This document shows, piece by piece, positions 16,059 to 24,946 of a stretch of DNA of 64,000 nt. Origin of the DNA: JBBWZH01 sp035544115 (GTDB lineage Bacteria; Actinomycetota; Actinomycetes; Mycobacteriales; CADCTP01); NCBI GenBank assembly GCA_963714145.1, contig OY970235.1, positions 2,046,001 through 2,110,000 of the forward strand. Direction: 5' to 3'. Positions within the stretch are counted from its first letter, which is position 1. Every line of letters starts with the position of its first letter. The notes under the pieces were generated by a model. The model searched no databases, was not told the origin of the DNA, and saw only the letters and a list, made by a program, of their open reading frames with translations. The translations under genes were made by a program, and so were the position numbers.

Positions 16059-16779
16059 ACGAGGCGTCGGCGGAGACCAGGAACGCGACGGCGGCGGCGA
16101 CCTCGGCGGGCTGACCCAGCCGGCCCATGGGCGTGCCGTCCAGCATGGCGGCCAGCCGCTTGGTGCCGGTCCATAGCCGCCGGGACGTCTCGGTCTCGAT
16201 GAAGCCGGGGTGCACCGAGTTGACCCGGACGCCGCGCTGCGCCCAGTGCAGGGCGGCGTTCTTCGTCATGGTGCGGACCGCGCCCTTGGCCGCGTGGTAG
16301 GCGAACTCGCGCCCGAAGCCGCCGACCGTGCCGAAGATCGAGCAGATGTTGACGATCGACCCGCCGCCGGCCGCCTCGATCCGCGGGCCGAGGTGCTTCA
16401 TGCCCAGCCACACCCCGGTCTGGGTGACCCCGACGACACGCTCCCAGTCCGCCGTGGTCTCCGACTCCACGGTGCCCTTCGCGCCGATGCCGGCGTTGTT
16501 GACCAGGGCGTCCACCCGGCCGCCGGTCAGCCCGGGCAGCGCGCCGGCCAGCGCCTGCCAGCCGGGCTCCCGCGCCACGTCCAGTGCCAGCGCGTGCGCC
16601 TGCCCGCCGGCGGCCCGGAGCACCCCGGTCAACTGCTCGCACCGGGCCAGGTCCAGGTCGGTGACGAGCACGGTGGCGCCCTCGCCGCAGAGCCGGTGCG
16701 CGGTCGCCGTGCCGATGCCGCCGACGGCCCCGGTGAGGACGACAACCTTGCCGCTGAGCCGATCCACCGCAACCCCCAT
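16009..16779 (-). CDS. SDR family oxidoreductase
   Basis: A 256-residue classical short-chain dehydrogenase with TGAVGGIG, NNAGIG, a serine in NICSIFG and the YHAAKGA active site. It should act on a hydroxy or keto intermediate. The ATG at 16779 was chosen because the operator-like palindrome 16790-16803 lies directly upstream. Longer starts at 16809 and 16845 would put the operator inside the gene. It is divergent from the ABC importer genes. Confidence 0.9.
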   Translation of the reverse strand: MGVAVDRLSGKVVVLTGAVGGIGTATAHRLCGEGATVLVTDLDLARCEQLTGVLRAAGGQAHALALDVAREPGWQALAGALPGLTGGRVDALVNNAGIGAKGTVESETTADWERVVGVTQTGVWLGMKHLGPRIEAAGGGSIVNICSIFGTVGGFGREFAYHAAKGAVRTMTKNAALHWAQRGVRVNSVHPGFIETETSRRLWTGTKRLAAMLDGTPMGRLGQPAEVAAAVAFLVSADASFMTGSELYVDGGWTAR

Positions 16780-16789
16780 CAGCTGCCCG

Positions 16790-16803
16790 TATTGAAGTCG
16801 GTT
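16790..16803. promoter_or_regulatory. Operator-like palindrome, copy 4
   Basis: On the minus strand this reads AACCGACTTCAATA, nearly the same as the site in front of the alcohol dehydrogenase (1098-1111). The two share the 13-mer TGAACCGACTTCA. It ends 11 bases before the SDR start. Confidence 0.55.
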
Positions 16804-16884
16804 CAGCATCGTGTCATGGCCCCGCCTGGCCGTCCATGAAGGCACTGGCCTGCGCCGCCGCCCGGGCGGGAACCCGCCAGGCGC

Positions 16885-16910
16885 TAGACTCCCAATCTGA
16901 ATTCAGTTAA
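16885..16910 (+). promoter_or_regulatory. Promoter -10 and operator palindrome, copy 5, of the importer
   Basis: TAGACT at 16885-16890 may be the -10. The palindrome core CTGAATTCAG lies at 16897-16906 (ATCTGAATTCAGTT, 16895-16908), where transcription would start. No good -35 is visible. The binding-protein gene starts at 17019. Confidence 0.6.
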
Positions 16911-17018
16911 GGTCCCGCGTCACAGGTTACCGCAGCGCATCGTTGCGGCCGCCCGGTGCCGGGCCCGCGAGGCCGTTCCCCAGCGGAGATGAATTCCATC
17001 GGACATCAGGAGTCAGGC

Positions 17019-18206
17019 ATGAAGCGACTGTTCGTCGGGACCATGTGCGCGGGTGCCGTCCTGGCCCTCGCGGCATGCGGATCCTCCGGCTCCGGCTCGG
17101 CGTCGTCCGGGTCGTCGGGGACCATCGCGATCGGCGCCTGGAGCCCGCTGAGCGGGCCCATCGCGCCATCCGGCACCCAGGTGACCGCCGGCGCCAAGGC
17201 CGCCTTCGACGAGGTGAACGCGGCCGGCGGGATCAACGGCAAGAAGATCGAGTACACCACCCTGGACAACGCCTTCGACGCGCAGCAGACCATCCAGACC
17301 GCCCGCAAGCTGGTCGGCGAGAAGAAGGTCGTCGCGATCGTCGGCGCCGACGGCACCGCGGCCACCGCGGCGGCCTTTCCGTACGTGCTCAAGCAGTCCA
17401 AGGTGCCGATCCTGTTCACCTACGGTGGTTCCTCGACCTGGTACGACCCGCCGCAGGCCGGCCTGTTCGGCGCCCAGACGCTGTACGAGAACCAGGCCGC
17501 GGCGCTCGCCGGGTGGGCCGTGAGCAGCGGCGCCAAGCACATCGTGGTGGTGCACGACGACCCGGCCGCGTTCCTGAACGTCGCCAACCACGTGGTCTCG
17601 GCGGCGAAGGAGAGGGACCCGGCGATACAGACCGACCTGGTGCCGGTCAAGCTCAACACCACCGACTACAGCCCGGTCGTGGCGCAGGTGAAGGCGAAGT
17701 CGCCGGACGCGGTGGTGCTGATCCTGCCGGTGCCGGAGGCCGCGGCCTACCTCAAGCAGGCCAAGCTGCAGGGCGTCACCGCGCAGCCGTACGGCTACGC
17801 GCCGGACGCCGACCCGGGCCTGCTGAAGCTCGCCGGCGACGCGGCCGAGGGGTTCCGGACGCTGTCGCTGACCAAGCTGCCGACGGACACCGCCGACCCG
17901 GCGGTCGCCGGCTACGTCGCGGCGCTGAAGAAGTCCGCCCCCGACCAGGTGCCGAGCTTCTACTCGATCTACTCGTACGCGGCGGCGAAGGCGTTCATCA
18001 AGATCCTGCAGGGCATCAAGGGGGACATCACCGCGGCGAGCATCAGCCAGGCGGCCGAGTCGGCCAGCGGCATCGACACCGGGCTGCTGCCGCCGCTGTC
18101 GTTCAGCGCCGACAAGCACCTGGGCACCGACCAGGTGATCCGGCTGACGGTCACCGGCGGGGCGTTCGCCGCGCAGGGCGGCTTCACCTCCCCGACCGGC
18201 TCATGA
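17019..18206 (+). CDS. ABC transporter substrate-binding lipoprotein, branched-chain amino acid type
   Basis: A 395-residue secreted lipoprotein. The signal peptide starts MKRLFVG and ends at the lipobox LAAC (Cys20), followed by a Gly/Ser linker. The mature part has the type I periplasmic-binding-protein layout (GAWSPLSGPIAPSG, AAGGINGKKIEY, VAIVGADGT). It should bind the pathway substrate outside the cell and deliver it to the permeases encoded downstream. The start has CAGGAG at 7007-7012 of the 17-kb segment (17007-17012). Liv-type binding proteins in catabolic clusters often bind aromatic acids or other non-amino acids. Confidence 0.93.
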   Translation: MKRLFVGTMCAGAVLALAACGSSGSGSASSGSSGTIAIGAWSPLSGPIAPSGTQVTAGAKAAFDEVNAAGGINGKKIEYTTLDNAFDAQQTIQTARKLVGEKKVVAIVGADGTAATAAAFPYVLKQSKVPILFTYGGSSTWYDPPQAGLFGAQTLYENQAAALAGWAVSSGAKHIVVVHDDPAAFLNVANHVVSAAKERDPAIQTDLVPVKLNTTDYSPVVAQVKAKSPDAVVLILPVPEAAAYLKQAKLQGVTAQPYGYAPDADPGLLKLAGDAAEGFRTLSLTKLPTDTADPAVAGYVAALKKSAPDQVPSFYSIYSYAAAKAFIKILQGIKGDITAASISQAAESASGIDTGLLPPLSFSADKHLGTDQVIRLTVTGGAFAAQGGFTSPTGS

Positions 18207-18283
18207 CGGACCGGCTCAGGACGGACGGGATCATGACGGGCGGCGGCAGCGGACCACGGGGGCCGGTGCCCGGACGGAGGTAG
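18203..18283 (+). other. Relay mini-ORF (26 codons) between binding protein and permease
   Basis: An ATG overlaps the stop of the binding-protein gene (ATGA) and opens 26 codons starting MTDRLRTDG, ending TAG four bases before the permease ATG. An internal repeat of the start (ATGACGG) lies at 18233. The end of the mini-ORF contains the permease Shine-Dalgarno GGACGGAGG. It may only serve to carry ribosomes across the junction. Confidence 0.4.
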
Positions 18284-18287
18284 CGGC

Positions 18288-19157
18288 ATGCGGGAGTTCG
18301 TCCTGAGCACGCTCAGCGGTATCGCCAGCGGTGCCGTGTACGGCCTGATGGGGCTGGGCCTCGTGATCATCTACCGGGCCACCGACGTGGTGAACTTCGC
18401 GCTGGCCAGCATGGCCACCACGGCCATGCTGGTCAGCACCACCGCGGTGGGCTGGGGCTGGGGCGTGCTCGGCGGGCTGGCGGCCGCGGTGCTGGTCTGC
18501 TCGGTCGGCGGCGTGGCCGTCCGGGAGGTGCTGATCCGCCCGCTCGGCAGCGGCCAGCTGTTCACCGCGCTGGTCGTGACGATGGGCGTCGCGCTGATCC
18601 TGGACGACGTGCAGCTGCACGTCTGGGGCGGCCAGCCGCGCACCTTCCCGCCGCTGGTCGGCGGTGAGGTGCACATCGCCGGCGCGGCCATCCAGAACCA
18701 GCAACTGCTGACCGTGGCGGTGGCCGGCGTCGCGATGCTGGCCGTCGGCTACCTGTTCACCCGCACCCCGCTCGGCGCGGCGATGCGCGCGGTCGCCGAG
18801 TCGCACCCGACCGCGCAGCTGCTCGGCATCAACCCGCACCGGATCGCCCGGCTGGCCTGGGCGCTCGGGATGGGCCTGGCCGCGGTGGCCGCCGGCATGT
18901 TCACGCCGATCAGCGGGGTGACCATCGGCGGCCTGCAGGGGTCGCTGTTCTTCGCCTTCACCGGCATCTTCCTCGGTGGCCTGACCAGCATGACCGGCGC
19001 GGTCGTCGGCGGGCTGGCGATCGGCGTGCTGGCCAACTGGGCGGCCGCGTACGTGTCGGCCAGCTTCCGGGACACGGTGGTCTTCGCGATCGCGGTGGCC
19101 GTGCTGCTGCTCCGGCCGCAGGGACTGTTCGGCAAGCAGACCTTCGAGCGGGTCTGA
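18288..19157 (+). CDS. Branched-chain-type ABC transporter permease (LivH family)
   Basis: A 289-residue integral membrane protein with about eight hydrophobic segments. The LivH-type N-terminal pattern is LSGIASGAVYGLMGLGLVIIYRATDVVNFA, and the family loop with LLGINPHRIARLAWALG lies near residue 180. It forms one half of the membrane channel. The other half is the N-terminal domain of the fused protein encoded 15 bp downstream. The ATG follows GGAGG. Confidence 0.93.
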   Translation: MREFVLSTLSGIASGAVYGLMGLGLVIIYRATDVVNFALASMATTAMLVSTTAVGWGWGVLGGLAAAVLVCSVGGVAVREVLIRPLGSGQLFTALVVTMGVALILDDVQLHVWGGQPRTFPPLVGGEVHIAGAAIQNQQLLTVAVAGVAMLAVGYLFTRTPLGAAMRAVAESHPTAQLLGINPHRIARLAWALGMGLAAVAAGMFTPISGVTIGGLQGSLFFAFTGIFLGGLTSMTGAVVGGLAIGVLANWAAAYVSASFRDTVVFAIAVAVLLLRPQGLFGKQTFERV

Positions 19158-19172
19158 GCGGCGGGGCCGGCT

Positions 19173-21953
19173 GTGATCGACTCCGCCACCAATGCCAGCG
19201 GCGCCGCCGCCAACCCTGGCCCGACCCCGGGCGCCGCGCACCCGCCGTCGGCCGGGCCGGCCGGCCCGCCTGATGGAGGCGGCCCGACCAGCGCGGGCGG
19301 CAGGACTGGTGCCAGCGGCCGGGCCGGGGCGCTCGGTCGGACTGTCAGGTCCGGGGCGCTCGGGCGGGTGCTGCTCGGGCCGGTCGCGGCCGCGGTGGTC
19401 GTCTGGCTCATCCACACCGGCCGGGTCTCCCCGGCCACCAGCTACAACTGGGCGCTGTGCGCGGTGTACGGGATGGTCGTGCTGTCGGTGTCGCTGCTGG
19501 CCTCCTGGGCCGGGGTGTGGTCGATCGGCCACCCGGCGATGTTCGCCATCGGCAGCTACGCCGCGGTGTACGGCTCGACCCACGGGTGGTCGCTGGAGCA
19601 GACGCTGGCCCTGGCCGCCGTCCTGCCGGCGATCTGCGGGGCGCTGCTCGGGTACGCCGGCGCGCGCTTCTCGGTGCTGTACATCGCGCTGCTGACGATG
19701 GCTTTCGACCTGGTCGTGCTGGAGGTGGTCGGCCGCTGGACCTCGGTCACCGGCGGCGACGAGGGCACCGCGGTCGGCACCCTGACCAGCTCGCTCGGGT
19801 TCGGCAGCGTCGACGCCGGCGGCGGTGCGATCGAGCTGGCGGTGCTGGCCTTCGGCGTGGTGCTGGCGCTGGCCGCGGCGGCCCGGCGCAGCAGCCTCCG
19901 GCTGCGCGCGGTCGCGGCCAAATCGCACGCGCCGGCCAGCCGCTCGGTGGGTATCGCGCCGGAGCTGCAGACCTCGCTCGGCTTCGCGCTGAGCGGGGCG
20001 GTGACCGGGGTGGCCGGCACCGTGCTGGCCGCGATGACCGGCTACGTCAGCCCGGACTCGTTCTCCCTCGGCCTGGCCACGAACCTGATCGCGGCCGCCG
20101 TGCTGGGCGGGGTCGGCAGCATCCTCGGCTCGATCGTCGGCGGCGCCTTCCTCACCTACGCCGGCCGGGTCGCCGACTTCGCCGGGGTCAGCCAGCCGAT
20201 CCTGCAGGGCGGCGTGCTGATCGCCGTCCTGCTGCTGCTGCCGCGCGGCGTGGTGCCCTCGCTGAGCCGGCTGGCCCGGCTGCTCGCCGCCCGCCGCCCG
20301 GCCCAGGCGCGTCCCGGCCGGCAGCCGGCGGCTGAGCCAGCCGACCCGACGGCGGCGGGAATGCCCGCCCAGCCCACGGCTGGCCCGGCCGGGTCGGCCG
20401 AGGCGGCTGCCGGCTCGGCCGGCCGGCCAGCGCGGGAGCCGTTGCTGGTCGTCGAGGATCTGGGGGTGTCGTTCGGCGGGCTGCGGGCGCTGGCCGGGGT
20501 CTCGCTGTCCGTGCACACCGGCGAGGTGCTCGGGGTGATCGGGCCGAACGGGGCCGGCAAGACGACGCTGATCAACATGGTGTCCGGGCTGCCGGCCGGT
20601 GGCCGGGTGACCGGCCGGGCGACCCTGGGCGAGGCCGACCTGCTCGGCACCCGGGCCACCGCCCGCCGCCGGTTCGGGCTGGGCCGCACGTTCCAGCATG
20701 CCGAGCTGTTCGGGGAGCTGACCGTGCTGGAGAACGTGCTCTGCACCCGGCGCTGGGTCACCCCGGCGGCCCGCCGCGAGGCGGTGGCGGCGCTGCACCG
20801 GGTCGGGCTGGCCGGTGTCGCCGACCGGCTGCCCAGCGAGCTGTCCTTCGGCCTGCAGAAGCGAGTCGACCTGGCCCGGGCGATCGCCGCGCACCCGCGG
20901 CTGCTCGTGCTCGACGAGCCGTTCGGCGGGTTGGACCCGGACGAGCGGGCGGTGACCGCCGGGCTGGTCCGCGAGCTGCAGCGGGCCGGCACCAGCATCC
21001 TGATCGTGGACCACGTGATCGCCGACCTGTTCCCGCTGGTGGACCGGGTCGTCGCGTTCGACTTCGGCACCCCGGTGGCGGCCGGTCCGCCGGCCGAGAT
21101 CCTGGCCGATCCGCAGGTGCGCGCGTCCTACTTCGGCACCGGCGCCGCGGTGCCGCCGGCCGGTGCGGCCACCGGCGCCGGCAGCGGCGAGATCGCGGTC
21201 CGGCTGCGCGGCGTGCGGCACCACTACGCCGGGGTGACCGCGCTGCGCGGGATCGACCTGGAGATTCCGGCCGGCTCGCTGTTCGGCATCGTCGGTGCGA
21301 ACGGCGCCGGAAAGAGCACCCTGGGCCGGATCGTCGCCGGCAAGCTGCGGCCTGCCGGCGGCACCTACGAGCTGCCCGCCCGCGGCGCGCGGCCGCGGCC
21401 CAGCCTGGTGCCGGAGGGTCGGGCGCTGTTCAAGTCGCTGACCGTGCGGGAGAACCTGACCGTCGCCGGCTACGGCGCCGGCCTGCGCGGGTCGGCCCTG
21501 CGCGACCGGCTGGACGGGGTGCTCGACTGGCTGCCGCGGCAACTGCGGGACCGGCTGGACACCTCCGCCGGGTCGCTGAGCGGCGGCGAGCAGCAGCTGG
21601 TCGCCATCGCCCGGGGCCTGGTGTGCGAGCCCACCCTGCTGGTGCTGGACGAGCCGGCGCTGGGGCTCGCCCCGACCATGGTCGAGGAGGTGTACGGCCG
21701 GATCGCGCAGCTGGTCGACAGCGGGCTGACGGTGGTGCTGCTCGAACAGCTGCTCGCCCGCGCGCTGGCCAGCTGTGGCCAGGTCGTGGTGCTGCGCGAC
21801 GGCGTCGCGGTCGACCGCGGATCGCCGGCGGACCGCGCCTTCGCCGCCCGCGCCGAGGCTGCCTACCTCGGTGCCGGTGCGATGCCGGCCGCCAGCTCAA
21901 GTGCGGTGGCCGCCAGCCCGGCCGCCGGCGCCGACCGGACCGGCGCGGGGTGA
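19173..21953 (+). CDS. Triple fusion: LivM-type permease, LivG-type ATPase and LivF-type ATPase
   Basis: A single 926-residue ORF. Residues 1-60 are low-complexity. Residues about 65-365 form a LivM-like permease, and 365-420 a Pro/Ala-rich linker. Residues 420-660 are a LivG-like ATPase (Walker A GPNGAGKTT near 456, signature LSFGLQKRVDLARA near 556, Walker B LLVLDEPFGG near 577). Residues 673-895 are a LivF-like ATPase (Walker A GANGAGKST near 707, LSGGEQQLVAIARG near 801, LLVLDEPALGL near 822). The LivG signature reads SFGLQ rather than SGGxQ. With the LivH and binding-protein genes it makes a complete importer. Its stop overlaps the next SDR by GTGA. Confidence 0.93.
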   Translation: MIDSATNASGAAANPGPTPGAAHPPSAGPAGPPDGGGPTSAGGRTGASGRAGALGRTVRSGALGRVLLGPVAAAVVVWLIHTGRVSPATSYNWALCAVYGMVVLSVSLLASWAGVWSIGHPAMFAIGSYAAVYGSTHGWSLEQTLALAAVLPAICGALLGYAGARFSVLYIALLTMAFDLVVLEVVGRWTSVTGGDEGTAVGTLTSSLGFGSVDAGGGAIELAVLAFGVVLALAAAARRSSLRLRAVAAKSHAPASRSVGIAPELQTSLGFALSGAVTGVAGTVLAAMTGYVSPDSFSLGLATNLIAAAVLGGVGSILGSIVGGAFLTYAGRVADFAGVSQPILQGGVLIAVLLLLPRGVVPSLSRLARLLAARRPAQARPGRQPAAEPADPTAAGMPAQPTAGPAGSAEAAAGSAGRPAREPLLVVEDLGVSFGGLRALAGVSLSVHTGEVLGVIGPNGAGKTTLINMVSGLPAGGRVTGRATLGEADLLGTRATARRRFGLGRTFQHAELFGELTVLENVLCTRRWVTPAARREAVAALHRVGLAGVADRLPSELSFGLQKRVDLARAIAAHPRLLVLDEPFGGLDPDERAVTAGLVRELQRAGTSILIVDHVIADLFPLVDRVVAFDFGTPVAAGPPAEILADPQVRASYFGTGAAVPPAGAATGAGSGEIAVRLRGVRHHYAGVTALRGIDLEIPAGSLFGIVGANGAGKSTLGRIVAGKLRPAGGTYELPARGARPRPSLVPEGRALFKSLTVRENLTVAGYGAGLRGSALRDRLDGVLDWLPRQLRDRLDTSAGSLSGGEQQLVAIARGLVCEPTLLVLDEPALGLAPTMVEEVYGRIAQLVDSGLTVVLLEQLLARALASCGQVVVLRDGVAVDRGSPADRAFAARAEAAYLGAGAMPAASSSAVAASPAAGADRTGAG

Positions 21954-22777
21954 GCCCGGCGGACGGAGCCGCCGCGGACTACCGCGCCGGCGCCGGTAAC
22001 GAGCTGGCCGGCCGGGTCGCGCTGGTCACCGGCGGGGCCCGCGGGATCGGCGCGGCGGCGGCTGCCGCGCTGGCCGCGGCCGGCGCCACCGTGCTGGTCG
22101 CCGACATCCGGGACGCCGACGGCGCGGCGGCGGTGGCCGCTCTCGGCCCTACCGCGGCGTACCTGCGCCTGGACGTGACCGACGCGGCGGCGTGGGCGGC
22201 CGCCGTGGACCTGGTGCGGGCCCGGCACCAGCGGCTGGACGTCCTGGTCACCTCGGCCGGGATCGCCGCGCCCACCCCGCTGCTGGACCTCGATGCCGGG
22301 CGGGCGCGGGCGGTGCTCGACGTCAACGTGCTCGGCACGCTGCTCGGCATCCGCGCCGCCGCGCCCCTGATGCGGGCGTCCGGCGGCAGCATCGTGACGG
22401 TCGCGTCGGTCAACGGCTTCCTCGCCCCGCCCGGTCTGACCGCCTACGCCGCCAGCAAGTGGGCGGTCCGCGGCCTGACCCGCAGCGCGGCCGTCGAGCT
22501 CGCGCCGTACCGGATCCGGGTCAACGCCGTCTGCCCGGGCAGCATCGAGACGCCGATCACCGACGGCGGCGGCTTCGACAGCACCGACTGGGACGCCTAC
22601 GCCCGGTCGATCCCGCTCGGCCGCCGCGGCACCGCGGCCGACGTCGCCGCCGCCATCCGCTACCTGGCCGGCGACGCCAGCAGCTACGTGACCGGCACCG
22701 ACCTGGTGGTGGACGGCGGCCTGCTGGCCGGCCGCACCATCCCGCAGCGCCCCGGACCGCCGGACACCGGCGGCTGA
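21950..22777 (+). CDS. SDR family oxidoreductase
   Basis: A 275-residue short-chain dehydrogenase with TGGARGIG, a TSAGIA motif in place of NNAG, the serine in VASVNGF and the YAASKWA active site. It is GTGA-coupled to the importer fusion, so it probably processes the imported compound. Substrate unknown. The GTG at 21950 was chosen for the coupling and because it gives a normal N-terminal length. Confidence 0.9.
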   Translation: MSPADGAAADYRAGAGNELAGRVALVTGGARGIGAAAAAALAAAGATVLVADIRDADGAAAVAALGPTAAYLRLDVTDAAAWAAAVDLVRARHQRLDVLVTSAGIAAPTPLLDLDAGRARAVLDVNVLGTLLGIRAAAPLMRASGGSIVTVASVNGFLAPPGLTAYAASKWAVRGLTRSAAVELAPYRIRVNAVCPGSIETPITDGGGFDSTDWDAYARSIPLGRRGTAADVAAAIRYLAGDASSYVTGTDLVVDGGLLAGRTIPQRPGPPDTGG

Positions 22778-22834
22778 CCCGGGTCCAGCCGGCGCCGCGA
22801 ATTACTCGTTTGTGCGGCGGCAGACACTTCGGAC

Positions 22835-23350
22835 ATGGCCACCTTCACCTCGCCCCTCGCCCGCACCGACCCACCCTTCACCAACCCCGAGTTGGCCGCG
22901 CTGAACAGCTGGCTGGACCACAACCGGGCCACCCTGCTGAGCAAGCTGAACGGCCTGACCGAGGAGCAGGCCGGGCAGCGGATGGTCGGCTCGGACACCA
23001 CGCTGCACGGGATAGTCCGGCACATGACCACGATGGAGCAGTGGTGGTTCGTGGAGTGCGTGGCCGGGCAGGTGGAGCCGTACCCGTACTACGACGGCGA
23101 GGAAGTCGACTGGGACTGGGAGCTGGACCGCAGCGAGGGCCTGCAGGCCGACGTGGACCGCTACCTGGCCCTGTGCGAACGGGCCCGGGCGATCACCGCC
23201 GCGGTCGACCCGGCCGCCACCTTCACCACCAAGCGCGGCAACACCATCGACATCCGCTGGGCGATGATCGGCCAGATCCAGGAGTACGCCCGGCACAACG
23301 GCCACGCCGACATCATCCGCGAGCTCATCGACGGCACGACCGGCGAGTAA
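22835..23350 (+). CDS. DinB family (DUF664) protein
   Basis: A 171-residue four-helix-bundle protein of the DinB/DUF664 type. The histidines of the putative metal site are in LHGIVRHMTTMEQWW (about residues 56-70) and EYARHNGHADIIRE near the C-terminus. Actinobacterial members include mycothiol-dependent enzymes of unknown substrate. The last 26 bp overlap the convergent flavoprotein gene. It carries no operator and need not belong to the catabolic cluster. Confidence 0.85.
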   Translation: MATFTSPLARTDPPFTNPELAALNSWLDHNRATLLSKLNGLTEEQAGQRMVGSDTTLHGIVRHMTTMEQWWFVECVAGQVEPYPYYDGEEVDWDWELDRSEGLQADVDRYLALCERARAITAAVDPAATFTTKRGNTIDIRWAMIGQIQEYARHNGHADIIRELIDGTTGE

Positions 23351-24911
23351 CGGCCGTACCGCCCGCCACCCCGACGCCGGAGTCACTCGGTGCCGGCGCG
23401 CCGGTGGCGGTGCGGGCCGCGGCCCGGCCGAAGACGAGGGCCGCGGCCAGGCCGCCGGCGTACGCCTGGTGGTAGAGGCCGCCGGCGTCGGCACCGGCCG
23501 CCAGCAGGCCCGGTACCCGGCCGCCAGCCGCGGACCGCACCCGGGCGGCCGGATCGATCAGCAGGCCGCCGAGGGTGAAGGTGATGGCCGGGGCGGCTTC
23601 CAGCAGGTAGTACGGCGGTTCCGTGAGTGGTCGCCGGTCGTAGCGGCGTCCCGGGCTGGTGCGGTCGGGCTCGTCGGGGGTGCTGTACGGCGGTTCGGTG
23701 AGTGGTCGCCGGTCGTGGCGGCGTCCCGGGCTGGTGCGGTCGGGCTCGTCGGGGGTGCTGTACGGCGGTTCGGTGAGTGGTCGCCGGTCGTGGCGGCGTC
23801 CCGGGCTGGTCTGGTCGGGCTCGTCGGGGGTGCTGTTCAGCCGCTCGATCGCGGCCCGGATCTTCGCGCCGGGGTAGCCCCACTCGGCCGGCATGTCGTC
23901 CAGTTCGTCGAGGCTGTGGGCGACGGCGCAGCGGGCGCCCAGCCGGCTGGCCAGCGCGAACTTGTCCACCGCCGGGCCTCCGTCCACATAGGACTGGGTG
24001 ATCCAGTCCCGGTGCGTCCGGGCGTCGGCCACGAGCAGGCCGCGGGCCTGCGGCTGGGCCACCAGGGCGATCGTGCTGAGGTGGTCGCCGAGCGTCTCGT
24101 CTACGAAGCGCTCGCCCGTGCGGTTGAACAGCAGGGCGTGCTCGCTGAAGTAGAGCGCGAGGTCGACGTACTGGGACGGGTCGCGCAGCGGCACCCCGGC
24201 CGGGATCAGGTGCCCGTAGAAGCCGGCGCCGTCGGTGCCGAACACCGCCCCGGCGGACCGGCCGAGTCGCAGGCCGTCACCCTCGCTGCCGGGGTTGCCG
24301 CGCAGTTGCAGGCCGGCCGCCTGCGGGTGGATCAGCGCGGCCCGCAGTTGCGGGTCGGCCTGGTAGCCGCCGCTGGCCAGCAGGGTCCACCGGGCCCGGA
24401 TCCGGGACAGCCCGCCGTCCGGCCGGCGCACGGTGGCGCCGGTGACCGCCGCGCCGTCCATCCGCAGCGACTCCGCCCGGGTGCGGGTCCAGATCAGGCC
24501 GCCGTGCTGCCGGATCCGCTGCTCGCACCGGGTGAGGTAGTGCTGGGTGTCGAACTGGTGACCTCGGCCGTAGCGCAGCACCGGCACGGCCGGGCGGCAG
24601 TCCACGCCAAGCGACCGGATCCAGTCGACGCCCGCGGCGAAGCCGCCGACCAGCGTCCGGCCCAGCTCCGGGTCGCCATCCGGGTTGATCTCGCGCAGCA
24701 CGTCGACCGACGGCGCGGTCCAGGCGAACCCGGCGTAGATCGCCGATCCGCCGAGGTGCTCGCCCTTCTCCACGAGCACGACGCGGGCGCCCTCGGTGGC
24801 TGCCACCGCGGCCGCGGTGAGCCCCGCCATCCCGCCGCCGACCACGAGCAGGTCGACGTGGTCGATCCGGTCGGGTTGGATCCGGTCGGTTGCAGCCGGT
24901 CGTGACGTCAT
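23325..24911 (-). CDS. FAD-dependent dehydrogenase, fumarate reductase/3-ketosteroid dehydrogenase-like
   Basis: A 528-residue flavoprotein. The FAD motif VVGGGMAGLTAA is near residues 23-34, GEHLGGSAIYAGFAW near 51-65, and the C-terminal FAD segment GLLAAGADAGGLYHQAYAGG near 470-490. The family includes fumarate reductases and ketosteroid 1-dehydrogenases. Residues about 360-434 are three 25-residue repeats inserted before the conserved YLLEAAPAITFTLGGLLID segment. A palindrome at 24947-24966 lies just upstream, so it may belong to the regulon. Substrate unknown. Confidence 0.85.
   Translation of the reverse strand: MTSRPAATDRIQPDRIDHVDLLVVGGGMAGLTAAAVAATEGARVVLVEKGEHLGGSAIYAGFAWTAPSVDVLREINPDGDPELGRTLVGGFAAGVDWIRSLGVDCRPAVPVLRYGRGHQFDTQHYLTRCEQRIRQHGGLIWTRTRAESLRMDGAAVTGATVRRPDGGLSRIRARWTLLASGGYQADPQLRAALIHPQAAGLQLRGNPGSEGDGLRLGRSAGAVFGTDGAGFYGHLIPAGVPLRDPSQYVDLALYFSEHALLFNRTGERFVDETLGDHLSTIALVAQPQARGLLVADARTHRDWITQSYVDGGPAVDKFALASRLGARCAVAHSLDELDDMPAEWGYPGAKIRAAIERLNSTPDEPDQTSPGRRHDRRPLTEPPYSTPDEPDRTSPGRRHDRRPLTEPPYSTPDEPDRTSPGRRYDRRPLTEPPYYLLEAAPAITFTLGGLLIDPAARVRSAAGGRVPGLLAAGADAGGLYHQAYAGGLAAALVFGRAAARTATGAPAPSDSGVGVAGGTAVTRRSCRR
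23611..23835 (-). repeat. Three 75-bp in-frame repeats inside the flavoprotein gene
   Basis: Units begin at about 23611, 23686 and 23761 and encode 25 residues each, starting STPDEPDRTSPGRR and ending PLTEPPY. The copies are nearly identical, which suggests recent expansion or strong constraint. The frame is kept. Confidence 0.9.
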
Positions 24912-24946
24912 CAGCCGTCTCCCCGCAGACCCGGTACGAGCGTCTC

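Noticed and set aside
16988..17000. GATGAATTCCATC as another regulon operator
   Set aside because: It is a palindrome around GAATTC but lacks the CTGAA/TTCAG arms and lies next to the ribosome site.
18231..21542. 1103-codon minus-strand frame opposite the importer genes
   Set aside because: The plus strand carries complete ABC motifs. The minus product is Gln/Gly/Arg-rich shadow sequence.
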